Shown here: in pieces, positions 37,361 to 49,407 of the stretch
Layout: each line of letters opens with the position of its first letter
Numbering within the stretch: the first letter of the stretch is position 1
DNA from: Grifola frondosa
Lineage: Eukaryota > Basidiomycota > Agaricomycetes > Polyporales > Grifolaceae
Assembly: GCA_001683735.1 (NCBI GenBank)
Contig: LUGG01000027.1
Coordinates: forward strand, 372,001-436,000
DNA length: 64,000 nucleotides
Direction of reading: 5' to 3'
Program-made: the position numbers and the translations under genes
The notes under the pieces: generated by a model
What the model saw: the letters and a program-made list of their open reading frames with translations, nothing else
Told to the model about the DNA's origin: nothing
Databases searched by the model: none

Positions 37361-39254
37361 TTCGTCACTCCAATGCTCTGCGATTTATCGAAGAGAACAA
37401 ACAGCGACCTTCACAGGTTCACTGTCCAAGTAATAGTCGACGATCGCGTTGATCCAGGTCATATGGCATCCAACACAGATAACTTCCACTGGATTCCGCC
37501 ATCGTCAGCCCTGCACCCAACATTGGATGTGGCTAGGTATCTGTTGGGTGCGGAGCGAGCCACACGTGAGCATCACGGAACGATCGCTGTACACGACCGA
37601 TTATAGGACAAGAACACCACATGCACGTTCTCTCTGAGAATGCCACATCATTCTTCCGTGCCGCGCAATCCACCATACGCATGCCGTGACTACGCGTATC
37701 ACACAGCCTGATAAGTCCTTTCTGACGTTGTGTTCGACGCGCGTCTCAACGACGCGGAAGTATTGTTTATCTGTTTTCTGATTAGTTCCCATGCGCAGGA
37801 CACACGTTACGGTCCACCGTTCTTGTTAGCAAGCGCGTTCTCACGCATGTCTCTTTAGTTTTCAATATCTACGTTATCGGAGCAGCCTCGGCCTCCAGCT
37901 CACAAACCCATTCACTCAGATACAATGCCGATGCTGATGGAGAAATTGAACGTCGAGACAACGTCGACATGTGGACGGAGTGCACTGTGTTGCTTCAATC
38001 GGTCTTCCTGGACAATTCCGTGGCACTTTATGGCTCCCATAGTTTCACATCTTTGCGAGGTTCTCTCATTCGCGCTCCCACCCAAATCTCGCATCATATA
38101 CTCCCCGTGACCTCCTCATTTCTGTCTCGTCATCACAGCGTGTATCTTTCATTGAGACTCTGGTATGCAGCCTCCTCCTATACCTCTTGTTTGATGTCAC
38201 TCACGGCTGGCTTATTCATTCACGAAGGACGTCTGGACCACCGATGATGCATCGATGATTTCCTATTCTTGCCGTATCACCACCATCAGCGTTGAATACC
38301 ACATGAACACCGTGCACATCGTCAACTGTCCAATACTGTGCTACTTGCAGTCGTCGAGCAGCTAGCCATTGCCATTAGACTGAACTGGTTTGGGCGGATG
38401 ACGATGACGACGATCACATTGAGCTCCATAATACCTTCTCTTCCATGGCAAATGCGTCACATCTGGATACCTCATAGTGGTCACACTCGACATCACCCTC
38501 GCGGTCTTGATATGTGTCCCCAAATCTCTCTTCAGCCTTGCTCGTTCTCGTCTTTTCTCCGCTTCTGTATATGCTCCTCCTTGCATGTATCCAATCTGAC
38601 CCTAAAAGACTCTGTTTGTCTGTCCTATGTCAGATCTAAATATGCATGAGCGGAAGATGGAAGAAGGTCATGCGGTGGTCTAGATGACGAGTAATACTGT
38701 CTCAGATCCCTCACGGAGCGGTGAGCTCTCTTAGGCCGATACGTATCACTGCTAGGACTGTGAGCGACTGACGCAAAGACGTCACTCGCGGCATATTCAT
38801 ATCAGCTATGCACCTTCCTTGTCACGATTCATGACCATTTACCTCATCCGCGCTGTCTGCGACTAGTCTTTTCTAGAACAGGCAAGTAATGACTGGCTAT
38901 TTTCTCCGAAGACACTGGACGATTATATCGTTGGTGCTATGGCATATATACGGAGGCTAGAATATTATCTGATGCCCACTACACAGGATGTTTCCCATTT
39001 CCACAGATTGTCTATACCTCCTATCTGTATCAGCATCCCCACGATCGCAACGGAATGCATGCTAGGTGTTCTGCCTGCTCGCAACGAAGAAAACATCCGC
39101 AATTGCAGATGATCAAGTATATGTCGAGATAGAATGGATACACTGTAATCCACGAGACGAAGTGCACGGCGGTGATGAGAAAAACAAAGCTGAGATGGTC
39201 TCTACATTATACAATATCAGTATACATCAATGGATGAATCTATTTGTTTACTCA
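37361..39254. other. Degenerate repeat sequence, no gene
   Basis: 37560-38040 is a diverged second copy of the 32393-32840 type sequence (shared order of blocks around CATCACGGAA, TTGTTAGCAA, CGATGCTGATG and TGGACAAT). From 38240 to 39254 nothing is recognised. Confidence 0.4.
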
Positions 39255-39870
39255 CTATTGAATGAATTGTTTAAAGGCTTCGAGACACTGGAGAATAACA
39301 CGCCTGTTCGCCAATGGCTTCATTCCTGCTTCCGGCGACCCACGGATACTGGCATCTGGCACCGGAGGAACTATTAGCCTGTGCACAACGGTTTGCTGAG
39401 GGGGGAACTGTGCGGTTATAACGGATTTGAGGAGTGCACCAGTGATGGGAATCTTGTAGAAGATAGGAAAGGTTCTCGATTCCAAAGCAATTCCAGCGAA
39501 AACTTTGGGTTGTATGTTTTGCAGTCCAAATGTGTGACGAAGCCTAGTATTCTCATAAAAAGCAGCAATGGCATCTGCAATGAGCTGAGGCTCTGGAGTG
39601 TAGAGCCTATGATGCTAGAAAATCATTAAAATTAGTATGGCCTCTAATCATCATGAGGTCTCAGCAAACCTGGCTCGTATGAATGACAAGAATGTAATCA
39701 TCATTCTGGTCTAATAGGCAGATGTCTGGCTTGGCGTGGACATTCTCGCCACACACGACGAAGGGGATGTTCAACCGCTGATGTAAAACACGATTAGGTT
39801 CGTCGTAGCCTAGCAAGCCGAGAAGGTGCATGGCGAAATCGTCAACAGCAGATTGTGATGATGACCCTAT
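39255..39870 (-). CDS. Conserved agaricomycete hypothetical protein, 5' end not found
   Basis: Two minus-strand exons (39870-39670 and 39614-39255) join in phase. The first encodes SQSAVDDFAMHLLGLLGYDE, FVVCGENVHAKPDICLLDQN and DDYILVIHTSQ. The second encodes TPEPQLIADAIAAFYEN, GLQNIQPKVFAGIAL, FPIFYKIPITGALLKSV and GMKPLANRRVILQCLEAFKQ, then the stop. The order of an acidic/KPD motif followed by PEPQLIAEAIAAF is one I know from hypothetical proteins that are common in agaricomycetes. It looks like a PD-(D/E)XK-type core (KPDICLL), which is an inference. The intron donor is GTTTGC, a weak site. The first exon with a start codon is not visible upstream. Confidence 0.5.
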
Positions 39871-40862
39871 CTATGGACTTCGCTGGCTTCAGCGCGGTTC
39901 ACAATTCACAAGAAAGGAGTGTGTATTATCAAGGTTGATATGACAGGACTAATACTTCTATTGTGTGGCACGCGACGCGTGACTTGTACGGATGCGTAAA
40001 ACGCCGATGTGGGCGAAAGCCCGGCTTGCGGGCTTCCCGACCTCGAGAATCAAGACCTGACTCCAAACCTATGAGGAGAAAACATGAGCATCGATCCCCA
40101 CTGGTTAGGTGTTCAACGACGCATCTGCGCAGTTGATCCCCATGGGTTTAGGAGTTGGATGTCTTACCTGGGCGTCAACGCACTGGAGGCATTGCGAGTC
40201 TCGCGAAAGCGTCATTGACAGCGGGCGACGCTTGTATGTATGGTGCCATTATTTCCGCATGTTCTCTGAGGTATAAAGTGAATGCGTTGCTAGCCCATCT
40301 GCCCATCGTCTTGACTACGTCGAACGGCAGCATCAGCAAAATCCAAATCTGTCTTATTCACTCTTTTTCGTCTGGAGTCTCTTGTACAAGACACCCCAGA
40401 GCAAACAAGACCCACCAGACCATCCATAAGGTCCCCTCTCTGAATGTGTCTTTCTCGTCTTGAGCTGTCTGGTTTGTCTCCTTTTTACATGCCATATGTA
40501 CCTCAAGACATTCCAGACATTCCAGACAGCACAAATAATTCAGACTTTTCAGACCTTTAAGATAAGTGCTCACTCAAAACTAAATTAAGATGTGTAAGAA
40601 TTACAAGACTGCAAAGAAGTATTACAAGAACATGCTAAATGAAGACCAGCCTGACAAGGCTTAAGAGTGACTGATAAGGAAAGACTACCCAGACAAACAA
40701 GACAGCAAAGACAAACAAGATGGCTAAGAGCACTAAGACAAGCAAGAGCGTTGAACAGTGCAGTGATGTCGTGTGCGGTAACCTCACCCTAGACACACAT
40801 TCAGCAACTATCTTCAAAGAAAAGGAAAAATACGATCAACATGCCTAGTGCAGGACAGCAAC

Positions 40863-41285
40863 GCGCTTCACCGGATATATCTCTGATATGTCCGTGGCAT
40901 ATTCGAAGACACCCTGTCAGATAATCCAAAGCTATGCAAATCAAGAAGGCTTACCACAAGCTCGGCGCGAACCTCGTGCCCTCCCTCCGTGCATACCACC
41001 CGCTCCTCCTTCCCGCTCGCACCGATCCGAACTGTCTTGCATGGGGAAAGAGAAGAGAGGTTGAGGCGGTTCTCCAAGGATGGTGTTGACATTTAGCGTG
41101 GCGAGCGCAGACGCGACCGTCAGGGTCCTATTTAGCATGCTGTCCAATGCTCATACAAGCCACTCACTCTTTACATGCATACTCTGGTCGAATCGCGGCA
41201 GAAAGGTGAAGCGCGAATGCAGCAGAGCGGCGCGCTTCGCCAGATATCTCTCTCTATGTTCGTGGCATATTCTAGCATGCCCTCA
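40863..41285. repeat. Partial direct duplication, about 365 bp apart
   Basis: The stretch 40863-40918 (GCGCTTCACCGGATATATCT...) recurs diverged at 41228-41285 (GCGCTTCGCCAGATATCTCT...). The second copy joins the end of the purine gene fragment. The interval 39871-40862 upstream is A-rich with short AGACAAACAAGACA-type reiterations and no gene. Confidence 0.5.
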
Positions 41286-41506
41286 AAGCATTCGCTGCAG
41301 TTTGGCTTGAAGTCCGGCCAGTCCTGTGCGCCCGGAATGGTCTCACGGAGGTTGCTCATGAACTGGCAGCCGTTACACACGCCCAGCGTGAACGTATCTG
41401 CCCGCTCGAACAACGTGTGGAACTCCTTGCGTGCGGTAGTATTGAGCAACACCGAGTTCGCCCAGCCCTTGCCTGCGCCAAGGATGTCGCTGTGCGAGAA
41501 CATCAC
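41279..41506 (-). pseudogene. ADE6: Fragment of phosphoribosylformylglycinamidine synthase
   Basis: About 76 codons on the minus strand match the glutaminase part of the purine-pathway enzyme FGAM synthase: [37 protein letters not shown] (with the catalytic Cys in GVCNGCQ), then [11 protein letters not shown]. The match stops at FEG, where unrelated sequence begins. The full enzyme has about 1350 residues, so this is a small captured or leftover piece; a complete copy must be elsewhere. Confidence 0.75.
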
Positions 41507-41704
41507 CGAGAGTCACCGTGCCATCTGCCAAGATGCTGGTGCTGAACTATTAGTGATTTTAACAGGAGTGCTAGGCAAGTATTAAAATAGTAGAAGCGAG
41601 GTAGTCGCTCTGAATGTCGGCAGCAATGGAGGTATGGTGGTGGTCGGCATTGTCGTCTATGGAGAGAAGGGTGAGAAACCAAAGTTGAACTTGCACGTCC
41701 AAAT

Positions 41705-42100
41705 GTGGGGCACAGGCTACCTGCCTTTTTGGGAACACCGTGTGACAACCAACTTGAAGTCTTTCGCAATGATAGTACTTATCCTCAGGCAGTCGTCGAC
41801 GTCCGATCTCCCTTCTGTCACCGCCACCCCGCCGCGTTGCTTGCTGTCGACTTTCCCTTCCTCGACGCAGTGCTCGCCGCCACGTTCTACGCGGACCACA
41901 CCCTCACGCTCGGCCTGGAGCTCCCGCCGTACCTCTGCACCCCGCGCCTCCTCGAGGTTGTACGCTGTTACATGTGCGAGCTGCGCCCGCCTCTCATGGC
42001 CGTGTTGAGAACGGCGTGTTCTCCTCGTGCTCGGAGGCCCCCAGCGGTCTCTCTTGACATGATTGCGCTCGACAATGAAGGCAAATATCCTGTCCCGTAA
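41705..42100 (+). CDS. Unassigned ORF
   Basis: Open frame of 131 codons with a plausible globular composition (for example AALLAVDFPFLDAVLAATF). Not recognised. It sits between two gene fragments and may itself be a fragment. Confidence 0.2.
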   Translation: MGHRLPAFLGTPCDNQLEVFRNDSTYPQAVVDVRSPFCHRHPAALLAVDFPFLDAVLAATFYADHTLTLGLELPPYLCTPRLLEVVRCYMCELRPPLMAVLRTACSPRARRPPAVSLDMIALDNEGKYPVP

Positions 42101-42319
42101 GGCACGAGCACTTGCAGTTGAGTAACTTCAGGTCCAGTTTTCTCTTTCCCATTATGCAGAGCGATGTTCATAATCACGTCCGTGTCGTAGCTGACAGCGA
42201 CGTTGATGACCGGTACCCGAGTAAACCGTCAAACCGTCACGGTCTTCCTCAACCCGCGCTCATGTAAAGCTGCGCAGAGAATGCACCACTAGTTCTCTTC
42301 ATCCCGCTCATTTCCAGCC

Positions 42320-43864
42320 ATGGTGAACGCCACTGGAGTCCTTGGCGTTGTCCTCCTCGCTCGCCACAGCGACAGGCTCGAGTTCTTCCAGGACTCGCTG
42401 ACCCGCTTGGAAGCGTGCGTGCCTTATGCCTGCACAGCACATTTGCACTGACATCGTGCATAGGTGCAAGAGCAGCAGCTCGGCACGTTCCTCCGGGACA
42501 CGTACCTCGACGCTGCATCGCCGTCGTTCATCAATGGGATCAGCGCGGACCTTGCGGATATCAACCAGCTGATCGTGCGCGCAGACGCGGGCGGAGACGG
42601 CTCGGTCATCCTTGACTCCGTACAAGGCCTCTTGCAGGGCCTGTTCCCGCCCACGATGGACAACAACATCACGCTCGCGAACGGGATGACGATCGTTGGT
42701 CCGCTTGGTGGATACCAATACATTCCTGGTGTGTTCCCCGCGCCAATAGAACATTGAGCTGGCGCTAATCCGTGCACAGTCGAGTCTGTCCAGCCGAACT
42801 TGGATATTTTGCTGACCAGCTTCACCTCATGCCCGGTGAGGCCATGTCTACTGGTGTGATGCATGCGCGCTATGCTGACGAAGTGTTTCTGTGCAGAACT
42901 TCGACCAGCATATCTTGGACTTCTACGCGTCCGCGCCGTTCCTGGCTGAAGCGCAGGTGGCTGCGCCGTTCATCACGCAGCTCCAGCCGTTCCTCAACAA
43001 CCATTCTATCGACTTTACCAACATGGTGTGTTCTCTCCCCGTCTCGCCCAAACATGATTAATCAAACACTTTAACATTCTAGTTCAACGTAAGTCCTAGT
43101 GCTCGCGTAAATATTTTGCAATAGCTGATGTAGACCGTGCCCCAGATCTTCGACTTCGTGAACGTGCAGATGGTGCACAACGCGACCTTCCTCTCGCTCA
43201 TCCCGCCCTCGTTCCCTCCGCAGTCCTACGACTTCGCGAACTTCCATGAGCACGGCGTCTTCACCGACAGCCCCAACGGCATCAGCAACGGTTAGTCTCC
43301 TCCCCGTTCCCTTCATGGAGGCCATAGCTGACCGCGCTGCCTGCAGTCGTAATCCAGACGATCCTGCCATCGATATTCACATCGCTGACGCGCATCACGA
43401 ACACAAGCGACACGCTCAAAATCACGCTTAACGAGATCAGCTACAAACCGTTCATCAGCCTCTTCAACCTCACCCTCGCCACCACGGACCCCGACCTTCA
43501 CCTCCGTGGCATCGGTACGTATCCCCCGTCCCATTGCCTCCACCTTACTGACGCACGCACACAGTGGACTACACGTCGGTGGTCGCGCTCAAGCTGAGCG
43601 CGACGGACGGCGAGCTGGCATGAGCATGCGGTTCAAGAACGGGACGACGGACCCCGAGTTCCACCCACTCACGCTGTTCGGCGCGGATGCAGTGCCGCTC
43701 TCACAGTTCATCTCTCTGCTCGCGGTGAGTGTTGCTCCATGTATACTACTGGCGCATAGCATAGCTAAATGTGCGTGGGGTAGCCGACGGCAGTGAACTC
43801 AACGCAGGAGTGGTGCATCGCGTGCAACCAGACGACGCTTCGTGGATGCTCGGTGTTCAACTAG
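42320..43864 (+). pseudogene. Histidine acid phosphatase family pseudogene
   Basis: Plus-strand exons encode the clade-2 histidine phosphatase pattern: GVVLLARHSDRLEFFQDS, VQEQQLGTFLRDTYLDAASP, LITV-like sequence INQLIVRADAGGDGSV, LQGLFPPTMDNNITLANG, FDQHILDFYASAPFLAEAQ, VQMVHNATFLSLIPP, FANFHEHGVFTD (catalytic acid region), ILPSIFTSLTRI, KPFISLFNLTLA, and the C-terminal DPEFHPLTLFG and NSTQEWCIACNQTT. The catalytic RHGxR is RHSDR here. One base appears missing where LTPLG is expected (about 42407; reads LTRLE), and there is a frame change with stop near 43617. Several family introns are preserved. Probably not functional, unless the indels are assembly errors. The following 43865-44330 is A-rich and holds no gene. 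Confidence 0.7.
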
Positions 43865-44330
43865 GGAATGATCAGTGCTCGCGCAACTTCTTCGCCTTTT
43901 CACCTGCGCGAATGCCCTGGGCTCGTGCCTCCTCTTCTCCAAGCAGATGATCCCGACATACAAGATGTTTAAGGGAAGTCAGAACTAGATTGTCTTGAAG
44001 AGCTTTTTTTGGCTTGGTGTTCTTCATGCCTCTTGGTAATCTGAGAATCATAACGAGGCCTTGAAGTTAATTCATCCATATTTGGTCTGGTTTGTCTTTG
44101 CTTTCTTATTCCCATCTTGCGCTTCTGAGAACTTTGGTGCTCACATTGAGACATGCTCTCTGGTATGGCTGGGGCCTCTTTTGTGTCTTAAAAGTTTTCG
44201 ACACTAATGTTTAAGACAACGAAGACAATTTAAGATGACTTAAGATGATTTAAGCTGATTTAAGAGACTTCAAGAGAGAGAAAAGACAACTCAAGACACA
44301 TCGGATTTTGCTGATGCACTCCTCTGAGTA

Positions 44331-45491
44331 GGTACTCAAGAGTACCTCCGATCCTGAAGCTGTGGCCTTGGATTGCGTCAATTTTGGCGGCCGACGCGGC
44401 TTTCTTCACTCTCGCTAGGAATGCCGACTTTGTGAGTGGGCGCTGGGCATTTGCATGCCTGTATGCGAAGAGGTGGTTGTCCAGTGAGGGGTTGTTGACT
44501 GCGAAGTGGTTCCGGAGTGCCTCTTCCGGGTCGACTCCGCCCGGTTGTTTCGCCCAATAAACGTCCTCGCCCTCTGCTGATGACTTTGTTCGCGGCAGTG
44601 CGAACACTGTCTGCTCTAGACCTGTGCGGTCCGTCGTAGTGCGAACTCGTCGTCGTGAAATGTGCTCCGCTGCGTGAAAGGCTGTCAGCCTGGGTACTGT
44701 GAACTCCCCTAGACGTGCTACTCCCAGAACACCGTCGTCATACACGCCCATACTGCGGCGTCTAACGGAACGGCCAGGTCTAGTTGTGCTCTAAGCGCGA
44801 CAAGGATGTCGGTTGTGACGGGAGGTCTCTTCTTCCGTTTCGAAGAAGGAGGGGCCCGCGCTTCTGCAGCTTTGAGTAATGCCTCGATTTCGTCCTTGTT
44901 AACACGCCAGTCTAGTCCGTGTAGTACGTGCCAAGCTTTCACTCCATAGACATAGCTGTTGAGCATTTTGGCCGAATACGAACCGGCGAGCGTTGCTATA
45001 AAAGAGGAAATGAGCGGCGCACTGGCCGGCGATCGCTCGTTCTCTGGGATCTGCTTTTGGTCACAGACTATGTGAAAAAGTAATAATCCCGCACCGTATG
45101 CCTCGAGAGTTGACATTGCCCATGCGCTCGTGAGTACATCGAATATCCGCTGCAGGTCTGCTTCTGATAACGATGACCCTGCCGCGTCACGGTTTTGCGC
45201 TGGTTTCCATAGCCGTAGACGGTCCCGCGCTAGACAATGTGGTCGAAGAACAGAGGGAGTGGGTATTAACCCTGCAGTATAAGGTTTGGGGCAGTTTTCG
45301 TTCTGAGTTGTTCCTCTGACTAGCGGCGCGTTGAATCTTATCCTAGTCCCACCCAATGACATCTTCTTGGAAGAGCTGGTCGTTCCGATGGTCGCTGTCA
45401 CGCACCAAATGTGTTTGGTACCTGGACATGGCAAAATAACATCAATTTTGCACATCCTGTCATCAATAAGTAACATGACATGGGACATCAA
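44331..45491 (-). pseudogene. Tyrosine recombinase of the DIRS element, truncated
   Basis: The core-binding part includes SVLRPHCLARDRLRLWKP, STLEAYGAGLLLFHIVCD and SYVYGVKAWHVLHGLDW. The catalytic part begins with the Arg box (VARLGEFTVPRL) and continues to HLFAYRHANAQRPLTK and GHSFRIGGTLEYLLRG (His-x-x-Arg). One base is missing near 44725 between TTVFW and the Arg box. The frame leaves the family just after LLRGV at about 44331, so the region that carries the nucleophilic Tyr is absent. It cannot be active. Confidence 0.8.
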
Positions 45492-45604
45492 ATCGGGAAC
45501 GTGGTCACGTGCTTATACTCATAAATAAAGCATAATTCTGTTCGGCTATTTCCAGGCATTTCTGTTCCCGTCCATCACCATCATGCAGGCAATTTTGTAC
45601 CCTT

Positions 45605-46027
45605 GTGATACTCAGGTTCCTTACTATCGGGTGCATCGACAGACTCATAAACATATCCTCATCCTCGATCCAGTCCAGGATCATCTTATCCCAATCTATT
45701 TTTTCTGGTCCCCTTCGTCTTTTGGGACCCAACATCGAGTTTACAGGACGAATCACCCGCATCCTTCAATTTCAGGAGACTCGAGTCATTGTTGCTGTGG
45801 AGCATTACACAGGCACCCAGGAAGTTGCAGTGGGCATTCCCTATTCCATTCTAGCCATGTTTGAATGGTTGGATGCATGGATCATTCGGAACATTGCTCA
45901 TCGCAGAGGAATGTTGAAGCCGAACAGCGATATAGTTGAATTGCCGAAGAACATGCTGCAAGCAGGAGATGCGAGACTGATGGATGACTTTCTACTGATC
46001 TATGAGGGACATGGATGGAAGAATTAG
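45605..46027 (+). CDS. Unassigned ORF
   Basis: Open frame ending at 46027 with a beta-strand/helix pattern (FTGRITRILQFQETRVIVAV, then YSILAMFEWLDAWIIRN). No domain is recognised and no in-frame ATG lies near its 5' end. It sits inside the repeat-rich area beside the recombinase. Confidence 0.25.
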   Translation: MILRFLTIGCIDRLINISSSSIQSRIILSQSIFSGPLRLLGPNIEFTGRITRILQFQETRVIVAVEHYTGTQEVAVGIPYSILAMFEWLDAWIIRNIAHRRGMLKPNSDIVELPKNMLQAGDARLMDDFLLIYEGHGWKN

Positions 46028-46282
46028 GTCACATGACAATGTATCCTTTTCCCACCAATCAGCACTCAGCTCACATTATTTCAAGTCAAAATATGCATTT
46101 TTGTTAAGACATTACATAAGAATGATTATAAGAAGGACTACATGACTTGAGAAGTTACAATGGAAGGACCTAGACAAGGCCCAGACCAGTCTACATGTTC
46201 TAGCTAAGTCCAGAATGGCCTAGCCCTTGTCAGAAACTCAATACGACCTAGGCTTGTCAAAAGACACCCTTAAATTTGGAGT

Positions 46283-47413
46283 GTTATCAGTTGTAACCCC
46301 ATTTTGCAAGCCCGGACAGGTCCAGATCAATCACATGACCACCTGGATCATGAGCCCAGACCATCTAGACAAGGCCTAGATGTGGAGATAAGGAGAAAAG
46401 TAGGAGATATAAATAGAATTGAAAGATTTAGTGTAGAAATAAGCTTAGTTAGGAAGACTTTGTACTGAATTCGTAGTTTTGATACTTTTGTAACATAGTT
46501 TAGAATGTTCCATGACTAAGACATGATCAGATGACCTCAGATGAACTCTGATTTGTCAGCACTAATTCAGAAAAGCCAAGTCAGGACCAATCAGGATTGA
46601 CCATGGATAATCATGATCAGTCGTGATTAGTCAGGATTTGAGGTGGATTAGTAAGGCAACCCAGAAATGAGTCAGGGGGAGTCAGAGTGAGTCATTTCCA
46701 TGGAATGTTCTGGAATTTCCTCAGGGTATAAAAGCAGGCCAAACTGCCCCCCTGAGAGCAATATAGTTTTTATCCACTTTCACCCCAGACATCTGTGTGC
46801 CCTCTCCTTCTGTGTGAATTTCACCTTGGATTGTCACCTGACCAGACTGAGCTCTGGTAGTACAAGTCCAAGAAGAGCATCTCAAGGACCCTACAAGGAA
46901 AGTAGGATAGGTTGAGTACTCTGCAGTAGAATATTCTCAGTAGCAAGACAGCAGATTGCGGCGTAAGGAAAGTGCAAGTTTAAGTTCAGACAAGAAGTTT
47001 CTTGGGCTGTTTGACTGTTCAGACAAGTGCTCTGAAAGTACAGACCCAGGCAGGAAGACTCAAGGACCCTACAGGACAGTAGGCTAGGTTGAGCACTCTC
47101 ACAGACCAGGAATTGAAGTCGCAAGTGTTAGCAAGTAATATCCCTGACATTCATTTGGAATCTACGTACCTGAATCTTATATATTTATAAATCTCGGATT
47201 TCCGGACTCGGCTGAGCCTCTGACCGGAAAAGTAGGAAAACCCGTCACGCTTGGTGCACATTGAAGTATTGAAGGCTTTTAAATTTCTTGCTGCTTATAA
47301 TTCAGTTTTGCTGAACCCCTTGCTTGAAAAATAAATCCTTTTGTGAACAAATTCTTGTGTTAGAAATTTATTCTCAGACAGGAACTCTCACGTACGTCAA
47401 TAACCCCTTACAT
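46283..47413. repeat. Candidate solo LTR
   Basis: Noncoding block with ends TGTTATCAG...CCTTACA, a TATA box (TATAAAA near 46725) and a polyadenylation-like AATAAA near 47331. It interrupts DIRS-related coding sequence at 47414. It contains a direct repeat of about 45 bp (around CTCAAGGACCCTACA at 46882 and 47060). The expected short target duplication is not clear, so the call is tentative. Confidence 0.35.
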
Positions 47414-47414
47414 C

Positions 47415-49407
47415 GCGTTTGAAGCTGTCGAGCGCTTTGCGGACGTCGTCTTCGTCTCACGGGGGCTTGGTCTTTGGTATGGGGTGTATGCCCTTTTCCC
47501 ATAGGCGCTGCTCCGTGGTGGTGAGTGGGGCGTCGAAGTCGACGACGAACTGACTGACTTCAGGAGGAATTGCGATGGGCGGAAGGAGTAAGGAAGTTGG
47601 GGGGTATACACCTCTGGACGGGCCGTCGGCAGGGTTGGCAGCGCTCGTAACATACCTGGAAAACACTGTGCGCTCTCCGAGGGCTTTGAAGACCCGTCTA
47701 AACACTCCGTTGACTTGTGAATTTCGACTCCGCCCATTCCACCAGCCCTCGACGACTCCCTTATTGTCGCCATAAACCTTGAAGTCATCTATGGGATGCC
47801 GAGTTTAAGGAGGATCTTGATTGCGAACTCGAACCCGACTGCTTCTGCCCACCCAATCTCACGCCCGTCTCCTTTCCAGCCCGGCAGAAGCCTCCATGCT
47901 CTCCATCTGTCACCGACGCAGACGCCAATTCCACACTCTGAACTTGCATCGGAGTATGTCCATGGGTCGAATACTTCCACTGGGCGCGGGATGCGGCGAG
48001 AGAGGGAGGGGCGGGAGAGTGTATCTGTCCACCATCTGATGTCGCTCGGAGTTGTGACGGGAGGGGTACGCGGCATGAAAGGACGGTCGCCGAATATCCC
48101 GAGCATGGACTCGAGGCTTGTAAGGTACGCACGACCCTCTCGAACCACGAGAGTGGCGTGCAAGAGCTTGCCGTACAATTTTTGGACTTCTCGCAACGTG
48201 TGCGTTCTCGATGTCCGCCACTCCTGTATCGCGGCCAAGTATTTCGAACTTCTTCTCTGGTGGAATCGACACCGTCTGCTCGGATATATTCCACCGGAAT
48301 CCTGTATATGGGAACTCGTTGGTGAAGGGGATGTCCTTGGACTTCTGCCATGGTATTCCGATTCTTCTGAGATTTCGTCCACGTCGCGTAGATTGTATGT
48401 ATATGCGCTGTCCTCTGCTGATCGTGGGCTTCTCGACGATAGGTCACGGATTGGGAAACACATGTCTTCGTCGAACTCTTCTGTCCTGCCGTCGGGCAGC
48501 GAGTCGCCTCCGAACCAAATTCTGCCTCCGTCGTGGTGCCGACCGCCTGCCGCTTCGATGCGGCGTCGCCATTCTTCTCGTCTCCTGTTGTATTCTTCAA
48601 TAAATGCACGTAGTATACAAAAAGTGTGTGATCATCGACCCACTTTGTGAGTGGACCGATTCCTTCCGAACGCATGATGTCGCATGCCGCATCGTCCGTG
48701 TTCCCGTATATGCCGCAATTCGGCTTGGCTCCAAAGCTGGCGTTCGTGTCGATGACAAACTTGTCGTCTTCTGAAATTCTGACCACTGTCCCTGGCCATT
48801 GTGATGAGTCGAGGGGGATGTTTCTGTATGCTTCCGCCACATCCCGAACTGCCGCTTGGGAGCCCGGCGGGAGCCTCGCAATTGTGAGGCATATGGTCGC
48901 GAACGTACCCCATGTGCATGGGTAGTTGCTGGAGTCAATTGCGAAATTAATAGACTTGTAACTAGCTGTTGGGGCCCTTGGGTAAATAATCCTGTATGAG
49001 TCTGAGCGCACCGGGTGTGGTCTTCGGAATAGGGACAGCGGCGACGACTGGAAAGGCCCGATGAGGCTCTCGACTTCGCTACGCGAGAACGGCCCAAGAT
49101 ATCTCTTCTGTTTGAGTTCGTGGGTGATGATCCGATTGAACTCCTCACTATGTACTTGTACTGAGGGACTATTTGCAGGGGAATTAGTGGTAAATATTTG
49201 AGGTATGCCAATGTAGAAACCGTAACGGATACTTGATGGGAGTTCGGGATATCTTTTGATGAGTCCCAATTTGACGAGGTAGGCCTCCCAAGCGTCTGCG
49301 CGAAAAGGGGTAAACCCCTCATACCTTCTGCGCAGAGGGCATCTGTGAGCTCCGTGGTCCGTCTCTCCGCAGCCGGAACACTCGTGTTTGTGCTGGGAAT
49401 TTGATGA
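47415..49407 (-). pseudogene. DIRS reverse transcriptase/RNase H region with several frame breaks
   Basis: Starts after the insert junction with a zinc-knuckle-like Cys/His motif (HECSGCGETDHGAHRC). RT blocks follow: LGPFSRSEVESLIGPFQSS, YPCTWGTFATICLTIARLP, VRDVAEAYRNIPLDSSQW and the active-site block TKWVDDHTLF. The frame shifts near 48600 and again near 48250-48300. RNase H-like blocks: FDPWTYSDASSECGIGVCV, WRAWRLLPGWKGDGREIGW, KVYGDNKGVVEGWWNGRS and SAANPADGPSRGVYPP, also in shifted frames. The order matches DIRS pol. Not functional as read. Confidence 0.8.

Noticed and set aside
39990..40080. GC-rich hairpin (GGCGAAAGCCCGGCTTGCGGGCTTCCCG) as an RNA gene
   Set aside because: A local stem is possible, but there are no conserved RNA family features or promoter boxes.
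41503..41769. Minus-strand frame upstream of the purine gene fragment as its N-terminal exon
   Set aside because: It contains no FGAM synthase sequence; the match starts only at about 41503.
47796..48650. Plus-strand open frame of 284 codons
   Set aside because: It is antisense to the RT/RNase H region, whose minus-strand frames show clear family motifs; the plus frame has none.
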